Positions 38,391-46,085 of a stretch of DNA of 46,085 nucleotides are shown one piece after another (within the stretch, counting starts at the first letter, position 1; each line of letters opens with the position of its first letter). The notes beneath the pieces were generated by a model. It was given only the letters and a program-made list of their open reading frames with translations. It was not told the DNA's origin and ran no database searches. The DNA lies in NCBI GenBank assembly GCA_964565405.1, contig CAZMEW010000006.1, positions 1-46,085 of the forward strand. The letters are read 5' to 3'. The stretch comes from UBA922 sp964565405 (GTDB lineage: Bacteria; Patescibacteriota; Patescibacteriia; Magasanikbacterales; UBA922). The translations under genes and the position numbers were made by a program.

Positions 38391-38449
38391 TTGAATTTTC
38401 CTTCAAGGTAAGATAGACTGGAGTGGCTTAATTAAGCCATTCTTTTGTT
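38391..38449 (+). promoter_or_regulatory. mraY promoter followed by a 5' hairpin with T run
   Basis: TTGAAT (38391-38396) and TAGACT (38414-38419) are 17 bases apart. The palindrome TGGCTTAATTAAGCCA (38424-38439), followed by TTCTTTTGTTC, lies at the expected transcription start and ends two bases before the ATG. It may be an attenuator or a 5' mRNA-protecting hairpin, like the one at 6404. Confidence 0.6.
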
Positions 38450-38451
38450 CT

Positions 38452-39582
38452 ATGGTAATCCCTGAATCTTCTCTAAATCTACTTCGTTCCATGATCGGCT
38501 ACGGACTTCTTGCAAGTCTGGTTGCATTTACGTGGGCACCACTACTTACCAAATTACTCTATAGGTACAGACTCACTCGACGACCCGAGTACGATGCCAC
38601 CCTTGCAATGGGCGCGCGCAAAAGCAAAGCTGGAGTGCCTGTAATGGGTGGATTATTGGTAATCGTAACAGTTGCAATATTAACTGCTATTTTTAATTGG
38701 GAGAGAAAATATACATGGGTGCCAATCGGCGTAATGCTTCTCTCTGCACTTCTTGGTGGTATTGATGATGTCATGAACATCTATGGGCAAAAACGTCGAA
38801 GTAGAAAATTGGGACAAATCTTGCGCTTAATCCGCGTACACAAAGAATGGAAAATGCGTTTCTGGTATGTGATTACACTACCATGGTCATTATTCAAACG
38901 AACTTCAGTATGGTTGAGCAAACACCCTGGTCGAGGCGTGCATATCCATGAAAAATTATTATTACAATTTATCGCGGGTACAATTACCGCATGGTGGGTA
39001 TACTTCAAACTTGGTGAAAACTGGAGAGAAATCCATATTCCATTTGATGGATTTATAAATATTGGTTGGTGGATTATTCCACTCATTATTTTCTTTGTAA
39101 TCTTCACTGCAAACGCAGTCAATGTAACCGACGGAATGGATGGACTTGCTGGGGGTTCTCTGCTCATCACATTTTCCAATCTCGCAATACTAAGTTGGCT
39201 CGAAGGTTACCAGGAGATTGCGATCCTGAATACTATGGTTTCAGGCGCACTCATTGCATACACGTATTTCAATATCAAACCAGCCCGATTCCAAATGGGA
39301 GATGTAGGATCGCTTGGACTTGGGGCACTGCTTGCGATCAATACAATCGTTATAAATCACATGCTCTTACTTCCATTATTCGGTTTTATCTTCTTTGTAG
39401 AATTACTCAGCGTCGTTATCCAGATCACAGGACGGTATACACTTGGTCGACGGATCTTTTCCATGGCCCCTATTCACCACCATTTTGAACTCCGTGGGTG
39501 GAGTGAAGAAAAAACTGTAATGCGCTTCTGGATCATGCATGCAGGCGTGGTATTACTAGGCCTGTGGATCGCGCTTTATTAA
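38452..39582 (+). CDS. mraY: Phospho-N-acetylmuramoyl-pentapeptide transferase MraY
   Basis: Transfers phospho-MurNAc-pentapeptide to undecaprenyl phosphate, giving lipid I. The 376-residue protein has about ten membrane helices and the family motifs KSKAGVPVMGGLLV, LLGGIDDVMN, the active-site FTANAVNVTDGMDGLAGG, FNIKPARFQMGDVGSLGLG, and the C-terminal MAPIHHHFELRGWSEEKTV. It is longer than typical (320-360) because the cytoplasmic loop after DDVMN is expanded by about 40 residues, rich in Arg and Trp. It has its own promoter and begins a run of cell-wall genes to 42635. Confidence 0.96.
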   Translation: MVIPESSLNLLRSMIGYGLLASLVAFTWAPLLTKLLYRYRLTRRPEYDATLAMGARKSKAGVPVMGGLLVIVTVAILTAIFNWERKYTWVPIGVMLLSALLGGIDDVMNIYGQKRRSRKLGQILRLIRVHKEWKMRFWYVITLPWSLFKRTSVWLSKHPGRGVHIHEKLLLQFIAGTITAWWVYFKLGENWREIHIPFDGFINIGWWIIPLIIFFVIFTANAVNVTDGMDGLAGGSLLITFSNLAILSWLEGYQEIAILNTMVSGALIAYTYFNIKPARFQMGDVGSLGLGALLAINTIVINHMLLLPLFGFIFFVELLSVVIQITGRYTLGRRIFSMAPIHHHFELRGWSEEKTVMRFWIMHAGVVLLGLWIALY

Positions 39583-39614
39583 AGTAAAAACGAAAAAATA
39601 AAAAGACGAGATCT

Positions 39615-40271
39615 ATGTCAAAATACTTGGTGTGGAAAAAAGAAATACTCGCCGATTTTTCTCGAGAAAGCATCAGCAAAATGTACGCTGATGGTTTTGT
39701 TTTTACGAGACGAGGAAAAGGTGAAATGGATCAAACCAGAAGTGTTCGGATTGATCTAGCAAAGTTTGAATTATCAAGTGAAAATCGACGCGTACTCAAA
39801 AAAACTGACGAGATTGCACTTGAAACAATTCCCCTTCCCTATTCAGACTACCACTGGTCAATCGGAAAACTTGCCAAAGATTTTTATACCACCAAATTCG
39901 GTGATGGGACTTTTAGTGCAAATAAAGTAAAAGAATTACTGACTGATGCAGACAATAGCAATTTCAACTCACTACTTAGATATACACATAACGAAGAAGC
40001 CGTCGGCTACAGCATCAGCTATGCCAATGAAGACATTCTCCATTATTCTTACCCGTTTTACGAGCTTACCAATGTCGCTCAATTTACTAATATTGGTATT
40101 GGAATGATGACGAAAGCGATTGTGTGGGCAAAAGACAATGGGAAAAAATATGTCTACCTCGGCTCTGCTCAGCGACCAAATGATACATACAAATTCCAAT
40201 TCTCTGGAGCAGAATGGTTTGATGGTAAAAATTGGAGTGATAATGTGGGTGAGTTAAAGAATACACTATGA
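39615..40271 (+). CDS. ATE/GNAT-like aminoacyl transferase candidate
   Basis: A 218-residue soluble protein. The N-terminal part has GFVFTRRGKGEMDQTRSVRI then LSSENRRVLKKT, and the C-terminal part has SNFNSLLRYTHNEEAVGYSI, PFYELTNVAQFTNIGIGMMT, KKYVYLGSAQRPNDTYKFQF and GAEWFDGKNW. This order resembles the C-terminal domain of arginyl/leucyl-protein transferases (ATE/Bpt), a GNAT-type fold that moves aminoacyl groups from tRNA. FemX-like proteins add amino acids to cell-wall precursors in this way. Placement between mraY and the Mur ligase supports such a role, which remains an inference. Confidence 0.68.
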   Translation: MSKYLVWKKEILADFSRESISKMYADGFVFTRRGKGEMDQTRSVRIDLAKFELSSENRRVLKKTDEIALETIPLPYSDYHWSIGKLAKDFYTTKFGDGTFSANKVKELLTDADNSNFNSLLRYTHNEEAVGYSISYANEDILHYSYPFYELTNVAQFTNIGIGMMTKAIVWAKDNGKKYVYLGSAQRPNDTYKFQFSGAEWFDGKNWSDNVGELKNTL

Positions 40272-40711
40272 GTAAAGACTTAACTGAAAAATGGAACGAT
40301 TTGATGGTGAAATTTACGAATAAAGTTGAAGATCACATAAATGAAAATAGGAAAACTTTTTACCAAACTTTAATTCTAATAAACACCGGAACTTTTTTAG
40401 TATGTTTTGAATTTATTTCTTCCTTTAAACCACAGCTCAGCATATTTGATAAAAACCTGCTTAAAACGGCATGGCTATTCCTAACAATCTCACTCATGAC
40501 AAATTTGGCAATATTCCCTCTTGCCGTTAAAAGAGACGAACAAAACATAAGTTTTTTTCGTAGTTTAATTGGAAAACCAACCCGACATATTGATGAAAAA
40601 AAAATAAATGCAAAATATAAAATACCACTAATAATCCTTACAAATTTGGCAATATTCGGTACTATCGTAGGGGTTTCTTTTGTCGTACTTTTTTGTTTTA
40701 AAAAAATATGA
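40268..40711 (+). CDS. Membrane protein with three helices, unknown
   Basis: A 147-residue protein whose start overlaps the previous stop by four bases and whose stop overlaps the Mur ligase start by four (ATGA). N-terminal amphipathic helix, then helices near TLILINTGTFLVCFEF, AWLFLTISLMTNLAIFPLAV and IPLIILTNLAIFGTIVGVSF. No motif recognised. The double overlap shows tight translational coupling within the cell-wall gene run, so a role there is likely. It may hold the neighbouring enzymes at the membrane. Confidence 0.78.
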   Translation: MSKDLTEKWNDLMVKFTNKVEDHINENRKTFYQTLILINTGTFLVCFEFISSFKPQLSIFDKNLLKTAWLFLTISLMTNLAIFPLAVKRDEQNISFFRSLIGKPTRHIDEKKINAKYKIPLIILTNLAIFGTIVGVSFVVLFCFKKI

Positions 40712-42084
40712 AGATCCACTTTATCGGAATCTGCGGTGTAGCCATGGGAGGCCTTGCACTCGCACTGAAAAAAGCAGGACATGATGTGACCGGGAGTGAC
40801 AAAGGATTCTTTCCTCCTATCTCAACATATCTGAAAGAAAATAATGTCCCCTACTATCCCGGCTGGCATCCTACCAAAATGTGTGCGAACGGAAACCCTG
40901 ACCTCGTAGTTGTGGGAAATGTTGCAGCATCCACCAATCCAGAGTGGATATTTGTACAAGAACATAAGATTCCTTATGTTTCATACCCAGAATTAATTGG
41001 AGAATTCTTTTTAAAAGAAAAATCAATTGTCTGTGCCGGAACATATGGAAAAACAAGCTCAGCCGCGCTTCTGTCCCAAATCCTTACTGATGCAAACTAT
41101 AACCCAAGTTATATGTTTGGAGGATTGAGTATTGATGAAACTCCGTCAGCAACAATAGGACAAGGAGACTGGAGCGTGCTTGAAGGTGACGAATACAAAA
41201 CTGCGCGATGGGATACAAGCCCCAAATTTGCGCACTACAACCCTACACACTTACTACTCACTGCAGTAGAATGGGATCATGCGGATATTTACCCGACCGA
41301 AGAAAAATATGCAGAAACATTTGAAACACTCGTTCAATCACTTCCTAAAGATGGTTTGTTAGTCATATCAGAACGCGCACATGAATATACTGAATATGCG
41401 ACATGCAAAATCGTGAGTTACGGGCTGAGCGAATATAATGATTATACGTACTCAAATCTCGTCAGTAATAAAGACGGAATTGAATTTGATATTACTCACG
41501 ATGAAAAAACCTATCACATACACAGTCCATTCATCAGCGAATACCAGGCAGAAAATATCACCGGATCTTTTGCACTCGCACACTCAATCGGAGTTGAACC
41601 AACTGCTATTATTGCATCAATCGAGACGCACAGGGGATTAAAACGTCGTATGGAGAAAAGATTAGAAAGCCCGATAACAGTAATCGATGACATCGCCCAC
41701 TCTCCCACCAAAGCCGCATCAGCCCTTTCGACCGTACGAAAAATTACCAAAGGCAAAGTCATTGCAGTATTCGAACCAAATACGGGAAATCGTCAACCAA
41801 GTGCAGGAAACGGTTATGATCATGCATTCAAAGATGCCGATACAGTTATTATTCCACGCCTTACGGTAATAAAAACTGATAAGAATACCCCTCCACCACT
41901 AGATGGTGCGGATCTGACTGCCGTCATCAAAAAGACACATAAGCATGCGATAAATATCACGGATGATCAAGAGCTTATTCAAGCAATTTCTGCGGCCTCA
42001 AATCCAGGTGATACGGTTGTCTTTCTTGGCAGCCATGGATTTCGTGGTATGATAGAAGAACTGATTCAAAAAATAAGTAGATAA
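40708..42084 (+). CDS. Mpl-type Mur ligase (murein peptide ligase/MurC-like)
   Basis: Joins a peptide or L-Ala to UDP-MurNAc. The 458-residue protein has the N-terminal HFIGICGVAMGGLALALKKA, AGTYGKTSSAALL (P-loop GKTS), LEGDEYKTARWDTSPKFAHY and LTAVEWDHADIYPTEEKY, EYQAENITGSFALA, THRGLKRRMEK and IDDIAHSPTKAASAL. The middle block is more like Mpl, which reattaches the murein tripeptide, than standard MurC. Mpl would allow salvage of external peptidoglycan peptides. MurC-type use cannot be excluded without a phylogeny. No murD, murE or murF lies in the window. Confidence 0.87.
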   Translation: MKIHFIGICGVAMGGLALALKKAGHDVTGSDKGFFPPISTYLKENNVPYYPGWHPTKMCANGNPDLVVVGNVAASTNPEWIFVQEHKIPYVSYPELIGEFFLKEKSIVCAGTYGKTSSAALLSQILTDANYNPSYMFGGLSIDETPSATIGQGDWSVLEGDEYKTARWDTSPKFAHYNPTHLLLTAVEWDHADIYPTEEKYAETFETLVQSLPKDGLLVISERAHEYTEYATCKIVSYGLSEYNDYTYSNLVSNKDGIEFDITHDEKTYHIHSPFISEYQAENITGSFALAHSIGVEPTAIIASIETHRGLKRRMEKRLESPITVIDDIAHSPTKAASALSTVRKITKGKVIAVFEPNTGNRQPSAGNGYDHAFKDADTVIIPRLTVIKTDKNTPPPLDGADLTAVIKKTHKHAINITDDQELIQAISAASNPGDTVVFLGSHGFRGMIEELIQKISR

Positions 42085-42086
42085 GT

Positions 42087-42635
42087 ATGTCAATTCCCAA
42101 AGAAGCAAAACGTCTATTCAAAGGAATCATCTTCGATGTATATCAGTGGGAACAAAAGCAATTTGATGGTACCACCAAAACTTTTGAAATGCTCAAGCGC
42201 AAAGGTAGTGTCCAGATGCTCCCAATTGTTGAAGACAAAATTATTGTATTACGAGAATCCCAGCCAACTATTAGTGAAAGATACGGGCTCGTTGGTGGGC
42301 AACAGGATGAAAATGAAGATTCTCTCACTGCTGCAAAAAGAGAGATGATGGAAGAAACAGGATTTGCATCAGAAAACTGGAACCTATTCTGTACACGCAC
42401 CGTCTCAACCAAGCTCGATTGGACAATCAGCACCTACATTGCGCGTGATTGCAAAAAAATAGCAAACCCTCGTCTCGACGGTGGAGAAAAAATAACCCCT
42501 TTACTTGTTTCATTTGATGAATTCATGGAGATTATTCTTGACAAAAACTTCCGCTCAAAAGATCTGACTCTCGACATTCTCACTCTGCATTACCGAGGAA
42601 AGCTTGATGAATTCAAAAAAATGCTATTCAAATAG
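42087..42635 (+). CDS. Nudix hydrolase, ADP-sugar pyrophosphatase-like
   Basis: A 182-residue hydrolase. The Nudix box is complete: GQQDEN-E-DSLTAAK-REMMEETGF fits GX5EX7REUXEEXGU. The N-terminal half (FEMLKRKGSVQMLPIVEDK) is like the ADP-ribose pyrophosphatase group. It probably splits a nucleoside diphosphate linked to a sugar or other moiety. It starts two bases after the Mur ligase stop, so it ends the cell-wall transcript. A terminator overlaps its stop. Confidence 0.92.
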   Translation: MSIPKEAKRLFKGIIFDVYQWEQKQFDGTTKTFEMLKRKGSVQMLPIVEDKIIVLRESQPTISERYGLVGGQQDENEDSLTAAKREMMEETGFASENWNLFCTRTVSTKLDWTISTYIARDCKKIANPRLDGGEKITPLLVSFDEFMEIILDKNFRSKDLTLDILTLHYRGKLDEFKKMLFK

Positions 42636-42647
42636 CATTTTTCTTTT
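42618..42647 (+). terminator. Terminator of the cell-wall gene run
   Basis: ATGCTAT (42621-42627) pairs with ATAGCAT (42632-42638), with flanking A/T pairs and a T-rich end. The stop codon of the Nudix gene lies in the stem. Confidence 0.72.
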
Positions 42648-42667
42648 AGGTCAGGGATCAGGTGGAT

Positions 42668-42832
42668 CTATTTCCCCTCATCCACAATTTCAGCTTGAAC
42701 TTCGGTACCCTCAACACTCGTCACCATAAGTGTGATTCCACAAGTACCACACTCGATAATCTGATCAACTTGTATCTCAGGATAATGTGAGAGATCGACT
42801 GAATTTTTACATTCTGGACAGATAAGAGACAT
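42668..42832 (-). CDS. LysW-like small zinc-ribbon protein
   Basis: A 54-residue protein with CPECKNSVDLSHYP near the start and IIECGTCGITLMVTSVEG in the middle, so four Cys form a single zinc ribbon. The size and arrangement are like LysW/ArgW, the carrier protein that protects amino groups in lysine or arginine synthesis. However, the C-terminal EDWGE that carries the substrate is replaced by IVDEGK, so carrier function is doubtful. It may be a small regulatory zinc protein. It is convergent with the Nudix gene and divergent from the PLP enzyme gene. Confidence 0.78.
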   Translation of the reverse strand: MSLICPECKNSVDLSHYPEIQVDQIIECGTCGITLMVTSVEGTEVQAEIVDEGK

Positions 42833-42930
42833 ACGTGATAGTCTTTAGTGCGTCCGCTACAGCGTTGATGCATAAGCGGGATTAGATAATAAAAAGACTA
42901 TAACACGATATTTTTCAGGAGTCAAAAATT

Positions 42931-43818
42931 ATGAAAACTTTGCAAGAATCATACAGAAAATTGAATGAAACTCTGGGCATAGAAGTGTATCTCAAACGAG
43001 AAGACCAGCATGCATATGGCTCACACAAAGGTCGCTCAATCCCCTATATGATGGAAAAATATTCCAAACACGAAAATAAATATTCATTTATCATCTCCTC
43101 GTCAGGGAATGCCGCCCGCGCAGCAATAAAATATACAGTGACGCACAACCGAAATAATATCAAAAAACCAATTAATCTCACGGTTTTAGTAGGCAAAAAA
43201 ATTACTGACGAAAAAAAGAAAATTTTAGAAACTGAACAAGAAAACGATACACACGTCACTATTACCCAGACAGAACGCCCAAAACAAACCGCACTCCAGT
43301 TGTCAAAAAAGAGTCATGCTATAAATCTCAGACAATCTACCGATGACCAAGCACTTGAAGGATATTATGAATTAGGCAAAGAGCTTTCACATATACCGAA
43401 ACTTTCTGCAATTTTTATTCCGACCTCATCAGGAACTACAGCACAAGCACTGGGCAAATTTTTTGAAAATCAAACTGAAATCAAACCAGAAATCCATATT
43501 GTTCAAACCGAGAGTTGTCATCCAATCGCCGAAGTTTTTGATACTGATTTTATCAAACATGGGTCATCAATTGCTGGAGCAATCGTAGATAATATAGCTC
43601 ATCGAAAAGAAAAAGTGGTTGAAGTAATACAAAAATCAGCCGGATCAGGCTGGATAATAAGTGATGAAAAAATCAACGAGGCGATTGAATTGGTTGAAAG
43701 TACGTGTGAACTTAAAATTTCTCCAAATGCCGCTCTTGCTGTTGCTGGACTTCAAAAAGCTTTAAAAAAAGGAATCAAATTTGAAGGACCAGTTGTCTGT
43801 CTCATCACCGGAATGTGA
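42931..43818 (+). CDS. Fold-type II PLP-dependent enzyme (threonine synthase/dehydratase-like)
   Basis: A 295-residue PLP enzyme of the tryptophan synthase beta family. IEVYLKREDQHAYGSHKGRS places the PLP lysine at K33. IISSSGNAARAAIKY binds substrate, PTSSGTTAQALGKFF is the phosphate loop, and the C-terminal VVCLITGM strand is standard. It is short for threonine synthase (no N-terminal domain), and closer in size to cysteine synthase or threonine dehydratase catalytic cores. The reaction cannot be fixed. AGGAG lies nine bases before the ATG, one of the few SD-led housekeeping-type genes here. A terminator follows. Confidence 0.86.
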   Translation: MKTLQESYRKLNETLGIEVYLKREDQHAYGSHKGRSIPYMMEKYSKHENKYSFIISSSGNAARAAIKYTVTHNRNNIKKPINLTVLVGKKITDEKKKILETEQENDTHVTITQTERPKQTALQLSKKSHAINLRQSTDDQALEGYYELGKELSHIPKLSAIFIPTSSGTTAQALGKFFENQTEIKPEIHIVQTESCHPIAEVFDTDFIKHGSSIAGAIVDNIAHRKEKVVEVIQKSAGSGWIISDEKINEAIELVESTCELKISPNAALAVAGLQKALKKGIKFEGPVVCLITGM

Positions 43819-43823
43819 GATAA

Positions 43824-43852
43824 AAAAACCTCCAGAATTAGTGTAGGTTTTT
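43824..43852. terminator. Terminator between convergent genes
   Basis: AAAAACCT pairs with AGGTTTTT across a 13-base loop. It overlaps the end of the methyltransferase-Nudix gene. Confidence 0.6.
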
Positions 43853-44965
43853 GATATATGCCCGTACCATCTCAAAAACTTTTTCCTGTTCTTCTAATGA
43901 AGAAATCGATCCATCCTGAAATAGATCTGCCCACCTTGCTTCATGTTTTTTATCAGTCGCAGTTGGTTTGAGCTCGACTTGGCTCGTGGTGTATAAAAAA
44001 TAATACATATTCTTCCATTCATCCCCAATCATCGCCTTTCGCTCTGTTTTCAGTATGAACCGTTCATAGTGTAATTCAGACACTCCTGCTTCTTCATAAA
44101 TTTCACGTCGCGCAGCTTCTTCCAATGTTTCTCCTGGATCAAGGTGCCCCTTGGGAATAAACCAATAGTCAGATTTTTCTAAAGCTGTGTCACGTTCAAG
44201 TGCCACTAAATATTTCTCCCCTTCTTTTCGTACCACCACTCCCCCAGCTGCAGGCACACCTGTCCACTGATTTCTAATAATGCTCACAATATTATGTCCT
44301 TCGGTCTTACTACTTCGTTTACCTTTTTTTGAATAGTACTGCTGTTCGACAATCAATCCAGCCGTAGTACATAAATCATAGAGTTCCTGAATTTCATATC
44401 CATGATAATAACGGTCACCAGGCATTTTTTCTCCAATAGGAGTCATCCACGGTACCAAGACATCTTGCCTGTTATTATCAACAATTTTCCATTTCCCGCG
44501 ATCAATATACTTTTGAGCATTATCTGATAATACATTCCAATTGGTCATGAGAATAATTCCTCCGGGTTTGAGCACTCGTTTCATTTCTTTGAGAGAAGCC
44601 ACTCGTGTTTCTTCAGTTGGCAAATGATTGAAGGTAGCAATACAGAGTATGATCGAGAACGACCGGTCAGCATAGGGAAGCTGGGTCATTTCTCCCACAT
44701 CAAAATGTGCTTTCTTATAATTTTCTTGAGCGATAGCGATAAGTTCTTTACTCTGATCAATCCCAGTATACGCTACTTGCAAATTCTCGCATAATTGATA
44801 TACTCTACCGTTCCCGCACCCAATATCAAGAACAGAATCACCTGTCGTGATATACTGAGAAAAATCTTTGAGATCGTCCCACAAAAAAGTACGGGTGCTC
44901 GAAAAATACGGAGCAATAATGTCATGAAAATCTCTATTCTGACGAGTGAATTCTGGTTTAGACAT
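43838..44965 (-). CDS. Trm9/ALKBH8-like tRNA methyltransferase fused to a Nudix domain
   Basis: A 375-residue two-domain protein. Residues 1-225 form a class I SAM methyltransferase: DSVLDIGCGNGRVYQL (SAM loop), YTGIDQSKELIAIA, and CIATFNHLPTEETRVASLKE. The features DVLVPW, GDRYYHGYEIQEL and NWNV are shared with eukaryotic Trm9 and ALKBH8, which methylate carboxymethyl-uridine at the tRNA wobble position. Residues about 240-375 are a Nudix domain with GHLDPGETLEEAARREIYEE (complete box). The ATG at 44965 is chosen because the family begins there; 45022 is possible. It starts three bases from the elp3 start, on the opposite strand, which strengthens a tRNA-modification role. Confidence 0.9.
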   Translation of the reverse strand: MSKPEFTRQNRDFHDIIAPYFSSTRTFLWDDLKDFSQYITTGDSVLDIGCGNGRVYQLCENLQVAYTGIDQSKELIAIAQENYKKAHFDVGEMTQLPYADRSFSIILCIATFNHLPTEETRVASLKEMKRVLKPGGIILMTNWNVLSDNAQKYIDRGKWKIVDNNRQDVLVPWMTPIGEKMPGDRYYHGYEIQELYDLCTTAGLIVEQQYYSKKGKRSSKTEGHNIVSIIRNQWTGVPAAGGVVVRKEGEKYLVALERDTALEKSDYWFIPKGHLDPGETLEEAARREIYEEAGVSELHYERFILKTERKAMIGDEWKNMYYFLYTTSQVELKPTATDKKHEARWADLFQDGSISSLEEQEKVFEMVRAYIKNLH

Positions 44966-44968
44966 AGT

Positions 44969-46085
44969 ATGAATGAAACCGCAGAAAAATTGATGGAATA
45001 TATTATACAGTACAATCCTCAAACCAAAGAGGATTTTGATGATGCAAAACGGCTGGGTTCATCGAAACTAAAAATCAAGCAGCCCGCAAATCAAGCATTG
45101 CTCATAGCCTATCAGAGTCTACTCGAAAAGAAAAGTGTTGAACCTGACACACAGATGGAATTTTTCCTAAGAAAAGCAAATGTCCGAACACTCTCAGGCG
45201 TTGCAATTATTACCTCGCTGGTAAAGCCGTATACCTGTCCAGGAAAATGTGTGTATTGCCCTACCGAACTCCGTATGNNNNNNNNNNATGCCAAAGAGCT
45301 ATATTGCAACCGAGCCTGCTGCAGCACGAGCTCTGCGTCTTGATTTTAGTCCCTACGAACAGATGAAAAGACGTATTGAAATGCTCGAACGAAACGGCCA
45401 CCCAACTGACAAAATTGAATATATTTTGAAAGGGGGTACCTGGAATGCATACCCACTCAAATATCAATATTGGTTTATTTTAGAATCATTCAAAGCATGC
45501 AATGATTTCAATCGAGGAGAACCACGAGGAGAAACAAAAGAAGAATACTGGAATGACAAAACGCTTCTCGAATTACAACAAGCAATTGATGAAGAACAAA
45601 CATTCAATGAGACTGCAGGACATCGAATTATCGGACTCACACTCGAGACTCGTCCAGATGCAATCTCACCAAAAACAATTCATCACATGCGACTGCAGGG
45701 TTGTACTCGAATCGAATTAGGATTACAGGCTACTGATGACAAAATTCTAGCACTGATCAAACGAGGACACACCGTGCAACAATTCCGAGATGCAATTTAC
45801 CTGCTTCGTGAAGCGGGATTCAAAGTAGATTTACACTTCATGCCTGATCTACCAGGTAGCAGCCCCGAGCACGATGTGGAAATGTATAAAGAAATTTTTA
45901 CAGACCCAGGACTTCGTCCTGATATGATCAAAATTTATCCAAATACGGTTATTAAAACCGCGGAACTATATCAATGGTTTCTTGATGGACGATACAAATC
46001 ATATGGAGACGAAGGACTTTTTAGAGCACTTCTTGAAATGAAATTAGCGACTCCCCGTTATTGCCGAATTTCACGATTGATCAGA
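44969..46085 (+). CDS. elp3: Elp3-like tRNA uridine-34 carboxymethyl transferase (partial, gapped)
   Basis: Radical-SAM enzyme with an acetyltransferase domain that modifies U34 of tRNA. The visible part has FFLRKANVRTLSGVAIITSL, the cluster motif CPGKCVYCP (C90, C94, C97) and, after a 10-N gap, MPKSYIATEPAAARALRLDF, ILKGGTWNAYPLKYQYWF, GLTLETRPDAISPKTI, RIELGLQATDDKILALIKRG and DLHFMPDLPGSSPEHD. The acetyltransferase domain should follow beyond the window end. The gap is likely artificial: it falls within a conserved RMPKSY stretch. The gene starts three bases from the divergent Trm9-like gene. No SD seen. Confidence 0.92.
45278..45287. other. Assembly gap (10 N) inside elp3, probably no missing sequence
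   Basis: The left side ends in CGTATG and the right side begins ATGCCAAAG. Elp3 has a continuous RMPKSY here, so both ends hold the same ATG and the contigs probably overlap or abut. With 10 N the frame shifts falsely. Confidence 0.95.

Overview
This 46 kb window looks like part of a Candidate Phyla Radiation (Patescibacteria) genome. That is an inference from gene content and style, not from a marker phylogeny. Supporting signs are an archaeal-type UMP kinase, a SWIB/MDM2 protein, a CxxC-x17-CxxC zinc-ribbon protein, a VirD4-like ATPase operon, no biosynthetic pathway apart from part of the peptidoglycan route, compact gene packing, and housekeeping genes that mostly lack a Shine-Dalgarno (SD) sequence. 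The standard code fits throughout. Three runs of 10 N (14073, 22981, 45278) mark scaffold joins, and each falls inside a gene.

Layout. 1-3.2 kb: dnaG-rpoD. 3.3-4.8 kb: an orphan small gene, then pyrH and two small genes. 5-10.3 kb: cysS and a three-gene operon around a VirD4-like ATPase. 10.4-14.2 kb: orphan small genes among SWIB, dnaX, rhodanese and tRNA-Gln(CUG). 14.2-19.6 kb: cyclophilin lipoprotein, zinc-ribbon protein, TipA-like MerR regulator, CaCA antiporter, folD and dus. 19.6-20.4 kb: two more orphan genes. 20.5-23.9 kb: a cobalamin-riboswitch operon. 24-28.8 kb: an ATPase-less paralogue of the VirD4-like protein, then secF and secD. 28.8-31.6 kb: a C39 protease and small enzymes. 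31.6-36.2 kb: secA with a leader-peptide attenuator candidate, hpf, murB. 36.2-42.6 kb: ATP-grasp, NlpC-like, mraY, ATE-like, an Mpl-type Mur ligase and Nudix. 42.7-46 kb: zinc ribbon, PLP enzyme, a Trm9-like methyltransferase-Nudix fusion and divergent elp3, cut by the window end.

The strongest candidate for an undescribed system is the riboswitch operon at 20566-23931. A consensus promoter drives a cobalamin aptamer that ends in a terminator abutting the first start codon. The genes behind it encode a membrane-anchored DUF4430 (transcobalamin C-terminal-like) protein, a large surface protein carrying both transcobalamin-type domains in reversed order, and a small ECF S-component-like membrane protein. 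Together they read as a surface vitamin B12 capture and uptake apparatus in a reduced bacterium. Other notable signals are the Elp3/Trm9-like pair (possible cm5U/mcm5U wobble modification), SecD with a double parvulin insertion, the secA leader peptide, and six GC-rich orphan genes that share strong SD sites and trailing hairpins.
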